From positions 1 to 64,000 of the forward strand of contig JBLXDM010000009.1 in NCBI GenBank assembly GCA_048264125.1: a DNA stretch of 64,000 bases, written 5' to 3'. Shown in pieces: positions 35,570 through 42,679 of the stretch. This stretch comes from M1-B18 sp048264125. GTDB taxonomy: Bacteria; Bacillota; Clostridia; Peptostreptococcales; Natronincolaceae. The notes under the pieces were generated by a model. It ran no database searches and was not told the origin of the DNA. It saw nothing but the letters and a program-made list of their open reading frames with translations. The first letter of the stretch is position 1, and each line of letters begins with the position of its first letter. The translations under genes and the position numbers were made by a program.

Positions 35570-35691
35570 TTTTATCTCCCTCCTTATATTTACTTTACAT
35601 GTCAAGGGAACGCTTTGTTTGACATATTCGCTTTATATCAATATAGACGAGTACAGAATTCCAATGTCACCTCTGTATCCAACGCCTAATA

Positions 35692-35723
35692 AGGTGACAA
35701 GAGAACCGTCCCCTTGTCACCTC
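35692..35723. repeat. REP-like palindrome (35.7 kb)
   Basis: AAGGTGACAAGAGAACCGTC followed by CCCTTGTCACC: GGTGACAAG and CTTGTCACC are a perfect 9-bp inverted pair. Confidence 0.85.
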
Positions 35724-35763
35724 TATCGAATGAAATAAATGATATAATATTACTTTTTTGTTA

Positions 35764-35792
35764 TTATATACCACATTAAATTTCGTTGCAAC
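35764..35792 (-). promoter_or_regulatory. Promoter in cassette B
   Basis: TTGCAA, a 17-base spacer and TATAAT on the minus strand; the spacer ends GTGGTA. It points at the membrane gene 35006-35569, 195 bases away, with a REP-like palindrome between. Confidence 0.75.
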
Positions 35793-35981
35793 CCACCTAT
35801 ATATGTCGATTTATTATGTGTTAACTTTAAATCTGTAAGTTGCTTGCTCTCCTCAATAATATTTCCTTAAAATGATTTATAAATTTTTTTTGTGAACTTT
35901 CATTTACGAGACTTAAGTCCCTAAAACTTAAAAGAGATACCTATCATGGTATCCCTTTTGTGTATGCTCAAACTCTATTTA

Positions 35982-36012
35982 GGCGACAAGAGCACCGTCC
36001 CCTTGTCACCTG
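35982..36012. repeat. REP-like palindrome (36.0 kb)
   Basis: AGGCGACAAGAGCACCGTCC then CCTTGTCACC. It lies at the 3' end of the gene 36063-36551 and belongs to cassette B. Confidence 0.8.
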
Positions 36013-36062
36013 AGGAAGGAAACTCTTTGAAGAGTTCAATCCTTGGTAGGTTGTATCTAATT

Positions 36063-36551
36063 TTAAATATTAAGTTTAATCTCTAGTTCTTCTAAAATAT
36101 TAAATATGTTTTCATACGATTCTTTGGATATGTCCCCAAACCTTATACTATCTAATGAGCTATTAATACTATTGATCAAATCTAATATCTTATCAAAAAA
36201 ATACTCTGCGTTTTTTTCCGAAACAATATTACTTGATGCAATTTTTAAAAAGGTCACATCTAATGCTTTAATTGTTTTTATTGAATAGGGCTGTACTAAT
36301 ATACCTCTTATATTTTCTTGATAATTAATAGCTGTATCTAAATGCTTAATTGCTTGCCTTATTTCCATAAAATCATCCTCTTGAGCCTTTTTTTCATTGC
36401 GTTTATAATAATTATAACAATTTTGAAATTCCATTTCTATCAATTCTAAATTCTTAATAGCAAATTTTCGCTGTTCCATTAGATTCAACAGTAGGGCAAT
36501 TATCATTATAATTAATAACGAAAGTATGATGATTTGTATGTTTTTTTTCAT
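36063..36551 (-). CDS. Membrane-anchored helical protein, unknown
   Basis: A 162-residue protein with one N-terminal hydrophobic segment (IIILSLLIIMIIALLLNL, ~5-22) followed by a mostly helical, charged extracellular or cytoplasmic part. No family recognised. ATG 36551 follows GGAG with a 9-base gap. It ends just before cassette B. Confidence 0.55.
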   Translation of the reverse strand: MKKNIQIIILSLLIIMIIALLLNLMEQRKFAIKNLELIEMEFQNCYNYYKRNEKKAQEDDFMEIRQAIKHLDTAINYQENIRGILVQPYSIKTIKALDVTFLKIASSNIVSEKNAEYFFDKILDLINSINSSLDSIRFGDISKESYENIFNILEELEIKLNI

Positions 36552-36605
36552 TTCATCAATCTCCATTTACTCTATAGATATAGTATTTCCTTTAATCTAC
36601 AATTT

Positions 36606-36845
36606 TTATGGGGTAACTGTTATACTAGAGTTTGCTGGATGATAGAACGATAAATACTTAGTTGTATATGTAACACCATTATCTGATGTAGCGCTCGCAT
36701 AATACGTCCCAGCAAATTTAATATTTCTTTGAATATTAGCTGTTGTACTAGCATGAAAAGAAAAGGTAGCCTAGAACCCATCCCATACTCGTTATTATCA
36801 TACCATGGGCTTGTAGAGTGTGCATCTGTCGAATGGAAAAATCCA
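36606..36845 (-). pseudogene. Frameshifted remnant of an unknown gene
   Basis: Read on the minus strand, an N-terminal part gives HSTDAHSTSPWYDNNEYGMG, then one frame shift is needed before TFSFHASTTANIQRNIKFAGTYYAS ... SSITVTP and a stop at 36606. Both parts have protein-like composition and the second could be an extracellular beta-rich domain. No start or ribosome binding site is seen. A decayed gene is my reading; the family is unknown. Confidence 0.4.
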
Positions 36846-36872
36846 AATAATTTTTCTAAGACCCAGGTTGCT

Positions 36873-36903
36873 TAGGTGTCAGTAGAACCGTCCCCTTGTC
36901 ACC
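36873..36903. repeat. REP-like palindrome (36.9 kb)
   Basis: AGGTGTCAGTAGAACCGTCC then CCTTGTCACC, followed directly by a repeat of the end text (TCTTGTCACC). Confidence 0.8.
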
Positions 36904-36925
36904 TCTTGTCACCTAACCTCAGAGG

Positions 36926-37084
36926 TTATGGTTTTTGTTTTCTTTCGATTTTTGTATTATAGTAAATTACGGGAATAAGTAATAAAGCCGGAACAAGTCT
37001 TAATATAAAATGATCACCTATAATTTTATATGCTAAATATATTAAAAATAAATAAACAAGTACCATAATTATTCTTGTTTTCAC
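36926..37084 (-). CDS. Micro-protein with two hydrophobic segments (52 aa)
   Basis: A minus-strand frame from a GTG at 37084 behind AAAGGAAA. It reads VKTRIIMVLVYLFLIYLAYKI, then a charged turn, then LVPALLLIPVIYYN and a basic tail ending KQKP. Two membrane segments with a positive tail suggest a small membrane protein. No homology is recognised and it is not obviously connected to neighbours. Confidence 0.4.
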   Translation of the reverse strand: MKTRIIMVLVYLFLIYLAYKIIGDHFILRLVPALLLIPVIYYNTKIERKQKP

Positions 37085-37249
37085 TTTCCTTTATCACCCT
37101 ACCTTACTAAGTTCTAAAGTACTTTTATTATAAACCTTTATCCATATTTTTACAACAGACAACTACTATTTATGATTTACATCAACTTGATATTTAAGCA
37201 GAAAATAAGTGTAGATTTTTCAAATAAATACAGTTAAAATTCAAAAATC

Positions 37250-37505
37250 AAACGCTTTATTGGAACAATCAGTGTTACATCTGATGGTGAAGTGGCTGAA
37301 GAAGACCTCTATCGTCTCGCTTTAGATGTGATTGCAAATGAAGAGGCCTATGATAGTTTTTTATGCGGTATGCACCAACTTGGAAGATGAGGCTACTGAA
37401 ATTATCGAAGTTAATCACAGACGCTGGGAATGCTTTTGAATAATGAAAAGTGAATTTAAGGCAAGACCTGTATATCTAACCAGAGATGATATTCTCTCAA
37501 AAAAT
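37250..37505 (+). pseudogene. Relic of an IS1634/IS4-type transposase
   Basis: The plus strand gives TSDGEVAEEDLYRLALDVI, FYAVCTNLEDEATEIIEVNHRRWE and IMKSEFKARPVYLTRDD, the typical core and catalytic C-terminal region of IS1634/IS4-family transposases (N-H-R-R-W-E near the active Glu). The frame is broken by a shift before FYAVC and a deletion after W-E. It is truncated on both sides and no terminal inverted repeats were found. Confidence 0.75.
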
Positions 37506-37630
37506 TTTTTGTGAACTTCCACTCTGAAATCACTAATTCAAAAAACATAAAAGGGATAACCATCATGGCTATCTCTTTTATGTAAGCTCGAATTTTATTT
37601 AGGTGTCAAGAGAACCGTCCCCTTGTCACC
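37495..37630. repeat. Repeated intergenic cassette, copy C (truncated)
   Basis: Has TTTTTTGTGAACTTCC, the hairpin GGGATAACCATCATGG/CTATCTC and the REP-like palindrome (37601-37630), but lacks the promoter end. It lies 3' of the secreted cysteine-rich gene 37649-38065. Confidence 0.65.
37601..37630. repeat. REP-like palindrome (37.6 kb)
   Basis: AGGTGTCAAGAGAACCGTCC then CCTTGTCACC. The best-conserved copy; ends are inverted (one mismatch). Confidence 0.85.
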
Positions 37631-37648
37631 CTAAATCATTTTCATCTC

Positions 37649-38065
37649 TTATGGATGTTGTGAACAATAAATCAATTTTCCGCCCATGTGCCTTCCACAA
37701 CAACATATATAGTCTTGTAATACACAGCCACACCACCCCGTATAGGATTCAACATAGCATATTCTACAAGATGTCCCTCCGTAACCACAAGTGTGATGTT
37801 CCTCATATCTAGGCTTAATATCATTATCCTCATTAATCTGCTTTTCAACTAAATCTTCAATAAATCCATCTTTGTTAATTAGCAATTGTCTGAGTTCATA
37901 AGCTTCTATCTCTAAATCACTCTCAAGTGTAGATATTTGACTAATAGAGACATCTATATGATGACAATTTTCTGAGCAAATATTGTTCGATTGACTTGCA
38001 GCTGAAAAAACTGTAGCAGATAAAAATAATAATAAAGCAAACAGAATGAATCTTATCTTAGGCAT
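37649..38065 (-). CDS. Secreted cysteine-rich protein, paralogue 1
   Basis: A 138-residue exported protein of no family I recognise. Residues 1-23 form a signal peptide (FALLLFLSATVFSAA). The mature part has 11 cysteines: C30, C34, C93, C100, C103, C112, C114, C121-C123 and C134. The C-terminal ~50 residues match paralogue 2 with identical spacing (EEHHTC, GGTSC, C-G-C, Y-x-CCCG, LIYCSQH). Clustered Cys and His suggest disulfide folding or metal binding. Paralogue 1 has about 35 extra residues between C34 and C93. AGGAGGTG precedes the ATG. Confidence 0.75.
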   Translation of the reverse strand: MPKIRFILFALLLFLSATVFSAASQSNNICSENCHHIDVSISQISTLESDLEIEAYELRQLLINKDGFIEDLVEKQINEDNDIKPRYEEHHTCGYGGTSCRICYVESYTGWCGCVLQDYICCCGRHMGGKLIYCSQHP

Positions 38066-38130
38066 ACTTACACCTCCTGAATTTGTTTTTTATTTAGCAA
38101 TTACACAATTTAATTTAAAGAGAACTTATT

Positions 38131-38445
38131 TTAGTAACTGTGTTGCGAACAATAGATTAATTCCCCACTCATTTTTTTCCCACAGCAACAATAATACGAT
38201 GTGTAAATACAACCGCAAGATTTGGTTAATGTATCGGCATGGCATTCAGCACAGCTCGTACCGCCCCTTGAACACGTATGATGTTCTATGTAGGTAGGAA
38301 TCATGTCATTTGCAGAATTAACTTCAACAACCTCTTGATGTTGGCAATTAGCATCACAGTCGTAGGTATCGATCTCCGCATATGAAATAGCAAATGAAAA
38401 TACAATTAAAAATATAACCAATAATGCTAGAATTTTCTTATTCAT
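38131..38445 (-). CDS. Secreted cysteine-rich protein, paralogue 2
   Basis: A 104-residue exported protein. The signal peptide is cleaved near SYA-EID (23). The cysteines C30, C34, C58, C65, C68, C77, C79, C86-C88 and C99 have the same gaps as paralogue 1 (7, 3, 9, 2, 7, 1, 1 and 11 in the C-terminal half). IEHHTC and GELIYCSQH are shared. It lies 65 bases upstream of paralogue 1 in the same direction, so the two may be co-transcribed. GAGGAGTG precedes the ATG. Role unknown: peptide toxin, extracellular metal-binding or spore-layer protein are possible. Confidence 0.75.
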   Translation of the reverse strand: MNKKILALLVIFLIVFSFAISYAEIDTYDCDANCQHQEVVEVNSANDMIPTYIEHHTCSRGGTSCAECHADTLTKSCGCIYTSYYCCCGKKMSGELIYCSQHSY

Positions 38446-38666
38446 TCTTTAATTCACTCCTCGAAATTATTTTTTAAAAAACAAAGAGATGGTTCAATCT
38501 CGACACATTAATAACTATAACTGATTATTGAATATCATGATTAGTTAATTATCGCCACTCTAATCGACAGTGATATAAAGGTGACGATGGGAACAGTTCC
38601 ATTATCATCTTATGTTATTTTTTTAACTATATAAGGCAAAATAGTAAGCAAAGTAAAAAAACAAAA
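38446..38666. other. gene-free stretch
   Basis: Between the Cys-rich gene and the micro-ORFs. It contains a degenerate REP-like copy (38579-38610, GGTGACGATGGGAACAG-type). No gene recognised. Confidence 0.4.
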
Positions 38667-38943
38667 TTAAGAAATCTTCACCAGTTTTCCTAGGAATATG
38701 TTGAATGCTACATAATAATTATATCCATTGCTAAAAATAACTGCTATAATTTTATTAACCATGATCCTCTCAAGCCAATTCATATATTAGGTTTGTACTG
38801 GAATATCTCTCATTTACACCCCTCCACTATTCTTTTACTCAATTGATTTAGAAGTAACTTTCATAGACTTTTTCATACGTTCTACCCCTTTTCATTTAAT
38901 CTTTCTTTAAAACAAATCATATAACTGCCTTAAACACATTCAT
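38667..38943 (-). other. Run of four micro-ORFs with good ribosome binding sites
   Basis: Minus strand. MNVFKAVI (38917-38943) follows AGGAG with an 8-base gap. A 13-residue peptide MKKSMKVTSKSIE (38835-38876) follows AAGGGG. MRDIPVQT (38787-38813) follows GGAGGGG with a 7-base gap. A 31-residue peptide starting MVNKIIAVIFSNGYN (38667-38762) follows GAGG. Three consecutive strong ribosome binding sites before tiny frames are unlikely to arise by chance. They could be leader peptides, signalling peptides or residues of a decayed operon. They precede the Cys-rich genes. Confidence 0.35.
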
Positions 38944-39619
38944 ATCTACCACTCCTCTCTCCTTATTCAATATTTTGATGTGTGCGCTAAAGGGGCGTTT
39001 CTATTGACACTAAATTCAACTTCAAAAAATATTTAGGGATATTTTCTAAGGGTATTATATTATCTTTTCAATTTTTCCCGACTAATACTTACAATTCTAC
39101 TAGCTGCCGATTACTACTCAATTTTTCATTTGGTGTCGACGGAAACGTCCCCTCAACCCGTCACAATATTTATAGGTATGACTCCTCAATAGGTGACTTA
39201 TATCTAATGGAGGTATCACTAAAAAACCATTAGAAATGGACTGAATATTCAGATTAAATGTGCGTAACTTTTAAAAGTTCATTTTGTGTCTTGACAGTGG
39301 ATGGCATTATAAGTGTTGAAGATGTCCAGAAATGACAATAGGTATGATTAGAATTTAAATCTAGTGTATAAACATATAATTTTTTATGAAATTTTAAGCT
39401 ATCACTGTAAACATTAACTATATATCTAATTAAAACTAATTTATTGCTTGTACTAATTACAGATTCAAAAAAATTTTATAAAATTCTTAAATAAAATCGC
39501 CGGGGGTTTTCTTAACATGACAACATTCACATATATTTGTTAAATAATTTGTTTTTTTTACAAAATATATAGCCACTCATTTTTACGTTAAATAAAGAAA
39601 TAATGTATTTTTTCAAACA
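38944..39619. other. gene-free stretch with two REP-like relics
   Basis: Very AT-rich. A reversed, partial REP-like copy is at 38990-39011 and a better one at 39131-39163 (TGGTGTCGACGGAAACGTCC). No gene, RNA or recognised site. Confidence 0.4.
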
Positions 39620-39634
39620 TATAACTTTTATGTA

Positions 39635-39663
39635 ATTATATACCATGTTAAAAATTACTGCAA
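39635..39663 (-). promoter_or_regulatory. Promoter in cassette D
   Basis: TTGCAG, a 17-base spacer ending CATGGTA, and TATAAT on the minus strand. It points at the micro-ORF and Cys-rich genes, but is about 700 bases from the first of them. Confidence 0.65.
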
Positions 39664-39794
39664 TACCCCCTTCACATCATTATTTATATATGTTAACTTC
39701 CAACGTGTAATTGACTTAAGCTTATAAAGTTTTTTTTATTAAAATTATTTTCAAAAATTTTTTTTGTGAATTTACATCTGTGAACCCACCAGTC

Positions 39795-39833
39795 CAAAAA
39801 AACAAAACAGGGATAACCCCCACGGCTATCCCC
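39795..39833 (-). terminator. Terminator after fchA
   Basis: GGGATAGCC and GGTTATCCC pair on the minus strand and are followed by GTTTTGTTTTTTT. It forms the hairpin of cassette D. Confidence 0.8.
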
Positions 39834-39859
39834 AACTAACTCATTTTCATTTTTTATAA

Positions 39860-40477
39860 TTACAACCTAACCTTATCCAAAATCCTCTTCTCTGCCTCTG
39901 CCACCTGCTGTCTTAGCTCTGCTACTTCCTTTTTCATTTCTGCTACAAAGGCTTCGTCTTGTAGGGAGCTTAGGTTGATTTCTACATTGTATAGGGCTGA
40001 CAATACGGCTGTTCTTGCCATCATGGCGGCGACGGCTCCGTCGGAGACGGCATTTCGATTGCCCTTTTCTACGACGATTTCTATGGTTGCCAGCATTTTG
40101 TAGGTATCTCTGGCAACCTCCAAAGGCACCAGTGTTGCCTTTTTAGTGGCTTCCTCTATCACTTGATTCCTAGCAGCCTTTTCCTCCTCTGTCTCCTTTG
40201 GCAGCTTGAAGGCAGCCATTACCTCGTTGAAGGCATCGGAATCCCTGGCTATGTCTTGAACCAGCTTATTTCTGTAGTCGGTGAAGGTGGCGGCGATTGC
40301 CTTCATTTCCTCTTCTACCTCCACATATTTTTTCTTCCCTATAGTAAGGTTTGCCACCATTTCCGTTAGGGCTGCTGCTATGGCGCCGCTAAGGGCCGCC
40401 ACGCTGCCACCGCCGGGCACTGGTGCATTTGATGCCGTTTTATCTAAAAATTCCTTTAAATACATATCCGCTAGCAT
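39860..40477 (-). CDS. fchA: Formimidoyltetrahydrofolate cyclodeaminase
   Basis: A 205-residue enzyme converting 5-formimino-THF to 5,10-methenyl-THF and ammonia. The start AVPGGGSVAALSGAIAAAL-like segment (NAPVPGGGSVAALSGA, ~17-32) is the family signature; the FTCD_C fold is all-helical. It overlaps hutI by 7 bases and closes the operon for histidine breakdown. The product feeds one-carbon metabolism with fhs. Confidence 0.92.
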   Translation of the reverse strand: MLADMYLKEFLDKTASNAPVPGGGSVAALSGAIAAALTEMVANLTIGKKKYVEVEEEMKAIAATFTDYRNKLVQDIARDSDAFNEVMAAFKLPKETEEEKAARNQVIEEATKKATLVPLEVARDTYKMLATIEIVVEKGNRNAVSDGAVAAMMARTAVLSALYNVEINLSSLQDEAFVAEMKKEVAELRQQVAEAEKRILDKVRL

Positions 40478-41745
40478 AAACTTCCTCCCTTTTCCTTATC
40501 AAATACGAATTTACCCCTTTTTATTACCTTCTCTACGGTGCTTACCCCTATATGGTAGGGAATAAAGTTGTAGGAGGGGAACTCAAGGATTATTATATCC
40601 CCTTGCTTGCCTACGTCGATGCTGCCCACCTCATGGGCTCTATCCACCGCTGCTGCTGCATTGATGGTGAAGGCGGTAATCGCCTCCTCTGTAGTCAGCT
40701 TCATATATAGGGTAGCCAATGCAAATACCAAGGGCACCGACATGGTAAAGCAGCTGCCGGGGTTTAGGTCCGTTGCTAATGCCACAGCGCACCCGTTGTC
40801 GATCATGTACCTACCCCTGGCAAATTCCTCCTTCAAGCTGAAGGCGGTGGCTGGCAATAGTGTTGCCACTACACCCTTTTCTGCCATTGCTGCTATCCCT
40901 GCATCCGAGGCCTGCAGCAGGTGGTCAGCTGATATTGCTCCTAGCTCTGCCGCCAGCTCTGCTCCCCCCAGCTGTACGATTTCGTCGGCATGGAGCTTTA
41001 GCTTCATCCCCAGCTCCTTGGCCTTTGTTAGAAGCCTTCGGGATTGCGTCACTGAAAATACATTCTTCTCACAGAAGATATCACAGAACTCCGCCAGCTC
41101 CTTCTCTACCACAGCCGGCAGTACCTCAACTATCATATAATCTATAAATTCATCCTCTTTGCCCTTATAGTCCTGAGGCACCGCATGGGCTCCTAAAAAG
41201 GTTGTGACAATATCCATAGGATGAAGGCCAGCTATCTCCTTCATGGCCTCCAGCTGCTTTAGCTCGGTGTCATAATCCAAGCCATAGCCGCTTTTGCCCT
41301 CCACTGTGGTTACACCGAAGGACAGCATGGTGTTCAGTCGCTTTAACCCTGCTGCCACCAACTCTGCCTTTGTTGCCTCCTTTGTGGCCTTTACTGAGCT
41401 AATAATTCCACCACCACGCTTCATGATCTCCATATAGCCTTCGCCCTTCAGCCTCCAGGAGAACTCCTCCGCCCTATGGCCGCCGAAGACGAAATGGGTG
41501 TGGGAATCTATAAAGCCCGGCAGCACCGCCTTGTTGGTGGCATCCACCACAGTATAATCCTCTTCCTTATACTGCTGTAGAAGCTCCTCTGTTGTGCCAA
41601 CTGCTTTAATCATTCCTTCTTCTATGATCACCGCTCCATTTTTTATTACCTTTAAATCCGACATTTCCGCCCCGGACTTTGCCTTAAAGCCGCTGCAGGT
41701 CACCAGCTCCGCAGCATTTTTTATTAACAGTCCCTTTTCCTTCAT
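40471..41745 (-). CDS. hutI: Imidazolonepropionase
   Basis: A 424-residue amidohydrolase that opens 4-imidazolone-5-propionate to N-formimino-L-glutamate. HTHFVFGGHRAEEF (~82) is the metal-binding signature, HADE (~252) supplies the next His and catalytic Glu, and TDLNPG (~326) the Asp. Length fits the family. It is followed by fchA (7-base overlap) and preceded by ftcD (4-base gap). Confidence 0.94.
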   Translation of the reverse strand: MKEKGLLIKNAAELVTCSGFKAKSGAEMSDLKVIKNGAVIIEEGMIKAVGTTEELLQQYKEEDYTVVDATNKAVLPGFIDSHTHFVFGGHRAEEFSWRLKGEGYMEIMKRGGGIISSVKATKEATKAELVAAGLKRLNTMLSFGVTTVEGKSGYGLDYDTELKQLEAMKEIAGLHPMDIVTTFLGAHAVPQDYKGKEDEFIDYMIVEVLPAVVEKELAEFCDIFCEKNVFSVTQSRRLLTKAKELGMKLKLHADEIVQLGGAELAAELGAISADHLLQASDAGIAAMAEKGVVATLLPATAFSLKEEFARGRYMIDNGCAVALATDLNPGSCFTMSVPLVFALATLYMKLTTEEAITAFTINAAAAVDRAHEVGSIDVGKQGDIIILEFPSYNFIPYHIGVSTVEKVIKRGKFVFDKEKGGSLC

Positions 41746-41749
41746 AGGA

Positions 41750-42652
41750 CTACTCCATTATCCTTGTTTCCAGAACCTGCTCTATAGAGAAGTCCTCTAC
41801 TCCAAGGTAGTATACCGCTGTGTCTACTAGGGCCTCCATAGGCACAAGTCCTATGATTTCACTGCCTACTACATTGACACCATAGCGTCTTGCCTCTATC
41901 TTAATTAGTTCAAAGGCTCTATACAGGGCGGTTTTTGAGTAATCCGTCATATTCATAGATACCTGAACGATGCCTCTGTCCTTTAGCTCTATGCCTATGG
42001 CCTTGCAGTATCTCAAGCCTCCGCTTAAGAAGCGTACATTTTTTGCTATGGCATTGGCTATATTTAAATTATTGGTATCTAGGTTGACATTGAAGGCAAC
42101 CAATGGCATTCTTGCGCCAACTGCTGTAACCCCTGCTGTCGGATGGGGTGCAGAAGGTCCAAAATCCGGCTTCCATTCTGCTTGAGTCAGCTTTTCTGCC
42201 ATGGCCTCAAATTCACCCTTACGAATATTGGCTAAATTTTCTCTGTTTGGGCTGGAGGCTGTCTTTTCATATAGGAAAATCGGTAGCTGCAAGCTTTCTG
42301 AAGCTTCCTTTGCAACCTCCTTCGCCAGCTCTATAGCCTCTGTCATGCTAACATTTTTTATCGGTATGAAGGGTACGACATCGGTAGCTCCCATTCTTGG
42401 GTGCTGTCCCTGATGCTGTGTCATGTCTATCTCCTTTACAGCCACCACCATAGCCTCCAGGACTGCTGCCTTTAGGGCCTGAGGCTCTCCAACCACCGTT
42501 ACCACCACTCGGTTATGGTCCTCATCATTGCTGTAGTCCAGCAGCTTTACCCCCTGCTTTCCTCTAAAGGGGGATACAATTTTTTCTATTTTTTCTAGGT
42601 CTCTACCTTCACTGAAATTAGGTACACATTGGACGATTTTATTCATGCTCAT
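41750..42652 (-). CDS. ftcD: Glutamate formiminotransferase
   Basis: A 300-residue enzyme moving the formimino group of formiminoglutamate to tetrahydrofolate. IVQCVPNFSEGRD at the N-terminus, then QHPRMGATDVVPFIP and KPDFGPSAPHPTAGVTAVGAR are signatures. It is the single-domain form, with the cyclodeaminase encoded separately (fchA). The operon order is fhs-hutU-ftcD-hutI-fchA. Confidence 0.94.
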   Translation of the reverse strand: MSMNKIVQCVPNFSEGRDLEKIEKIVSPFRGKQGVKLLDYSNDEDHNRVVVTVVGEPQALKAAVLEAMVVAVKEIDMTQHQGQHPRMGATDVVPFIPIKNVSMTEAIELAKEVAKEASESLQLPIFLYEKTASSPNRENLANIRKGEFEAMAEKLTQAEWKPDFGPSAPHPTAGVTAVGARMPLVAFNVNLDTNNLNIANAIAKNVRFLSGGLRYCKAIGIELKDRGIVQVSMNMTDYSKTALYRAFELIKIEARRYGVNVVGSEIIGLVPMEALVDTAVYYLGVEDFSIEQVLETRIME

Positions 42653-42679
42653 TTATTCTTCCACCCTTCGTCTATTATG

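Larger units (their letters stand above)
35742..36012. repeat. Repeated intergenic cassette, copy B
   Basis: Contains the promoter at 35764-35792, a GTTAACTTTAAA segment, TTTTTTTTGTGAACTT, the hairpin AGAGATACC/GGTATCCCT and a REP-like palindrome (35982-36012). It matches A and D in order. Confidence 0.7.
39620..39833. repeat. Repeated intergenic cassette, copy D
   Basis: Carries the promoter at 39635-39663, a GTTAACTTCCAACGTGTAATTG segment cognate to copy A (TTAACTTTTAATGTGCAATTAG), TTTTTTTTGTGAATT and the GGGATAACC hairpin, but no REP-like palindrome. Here the hairpin serves as the fchA terminator. Confidence 0.6.

Noticed and set aside
33592..39859. CRISPR array (repeats at intervals)
   Set aside because: The repeats are irregularly spaced, palindromic and interspersed with genes; there are no constant-length spacers or cas genes.
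40607..41140. 177-codon plus-strand frame
   Set aside because: Antisense to hutI with codon-shadow composition and no ribosome binding site.
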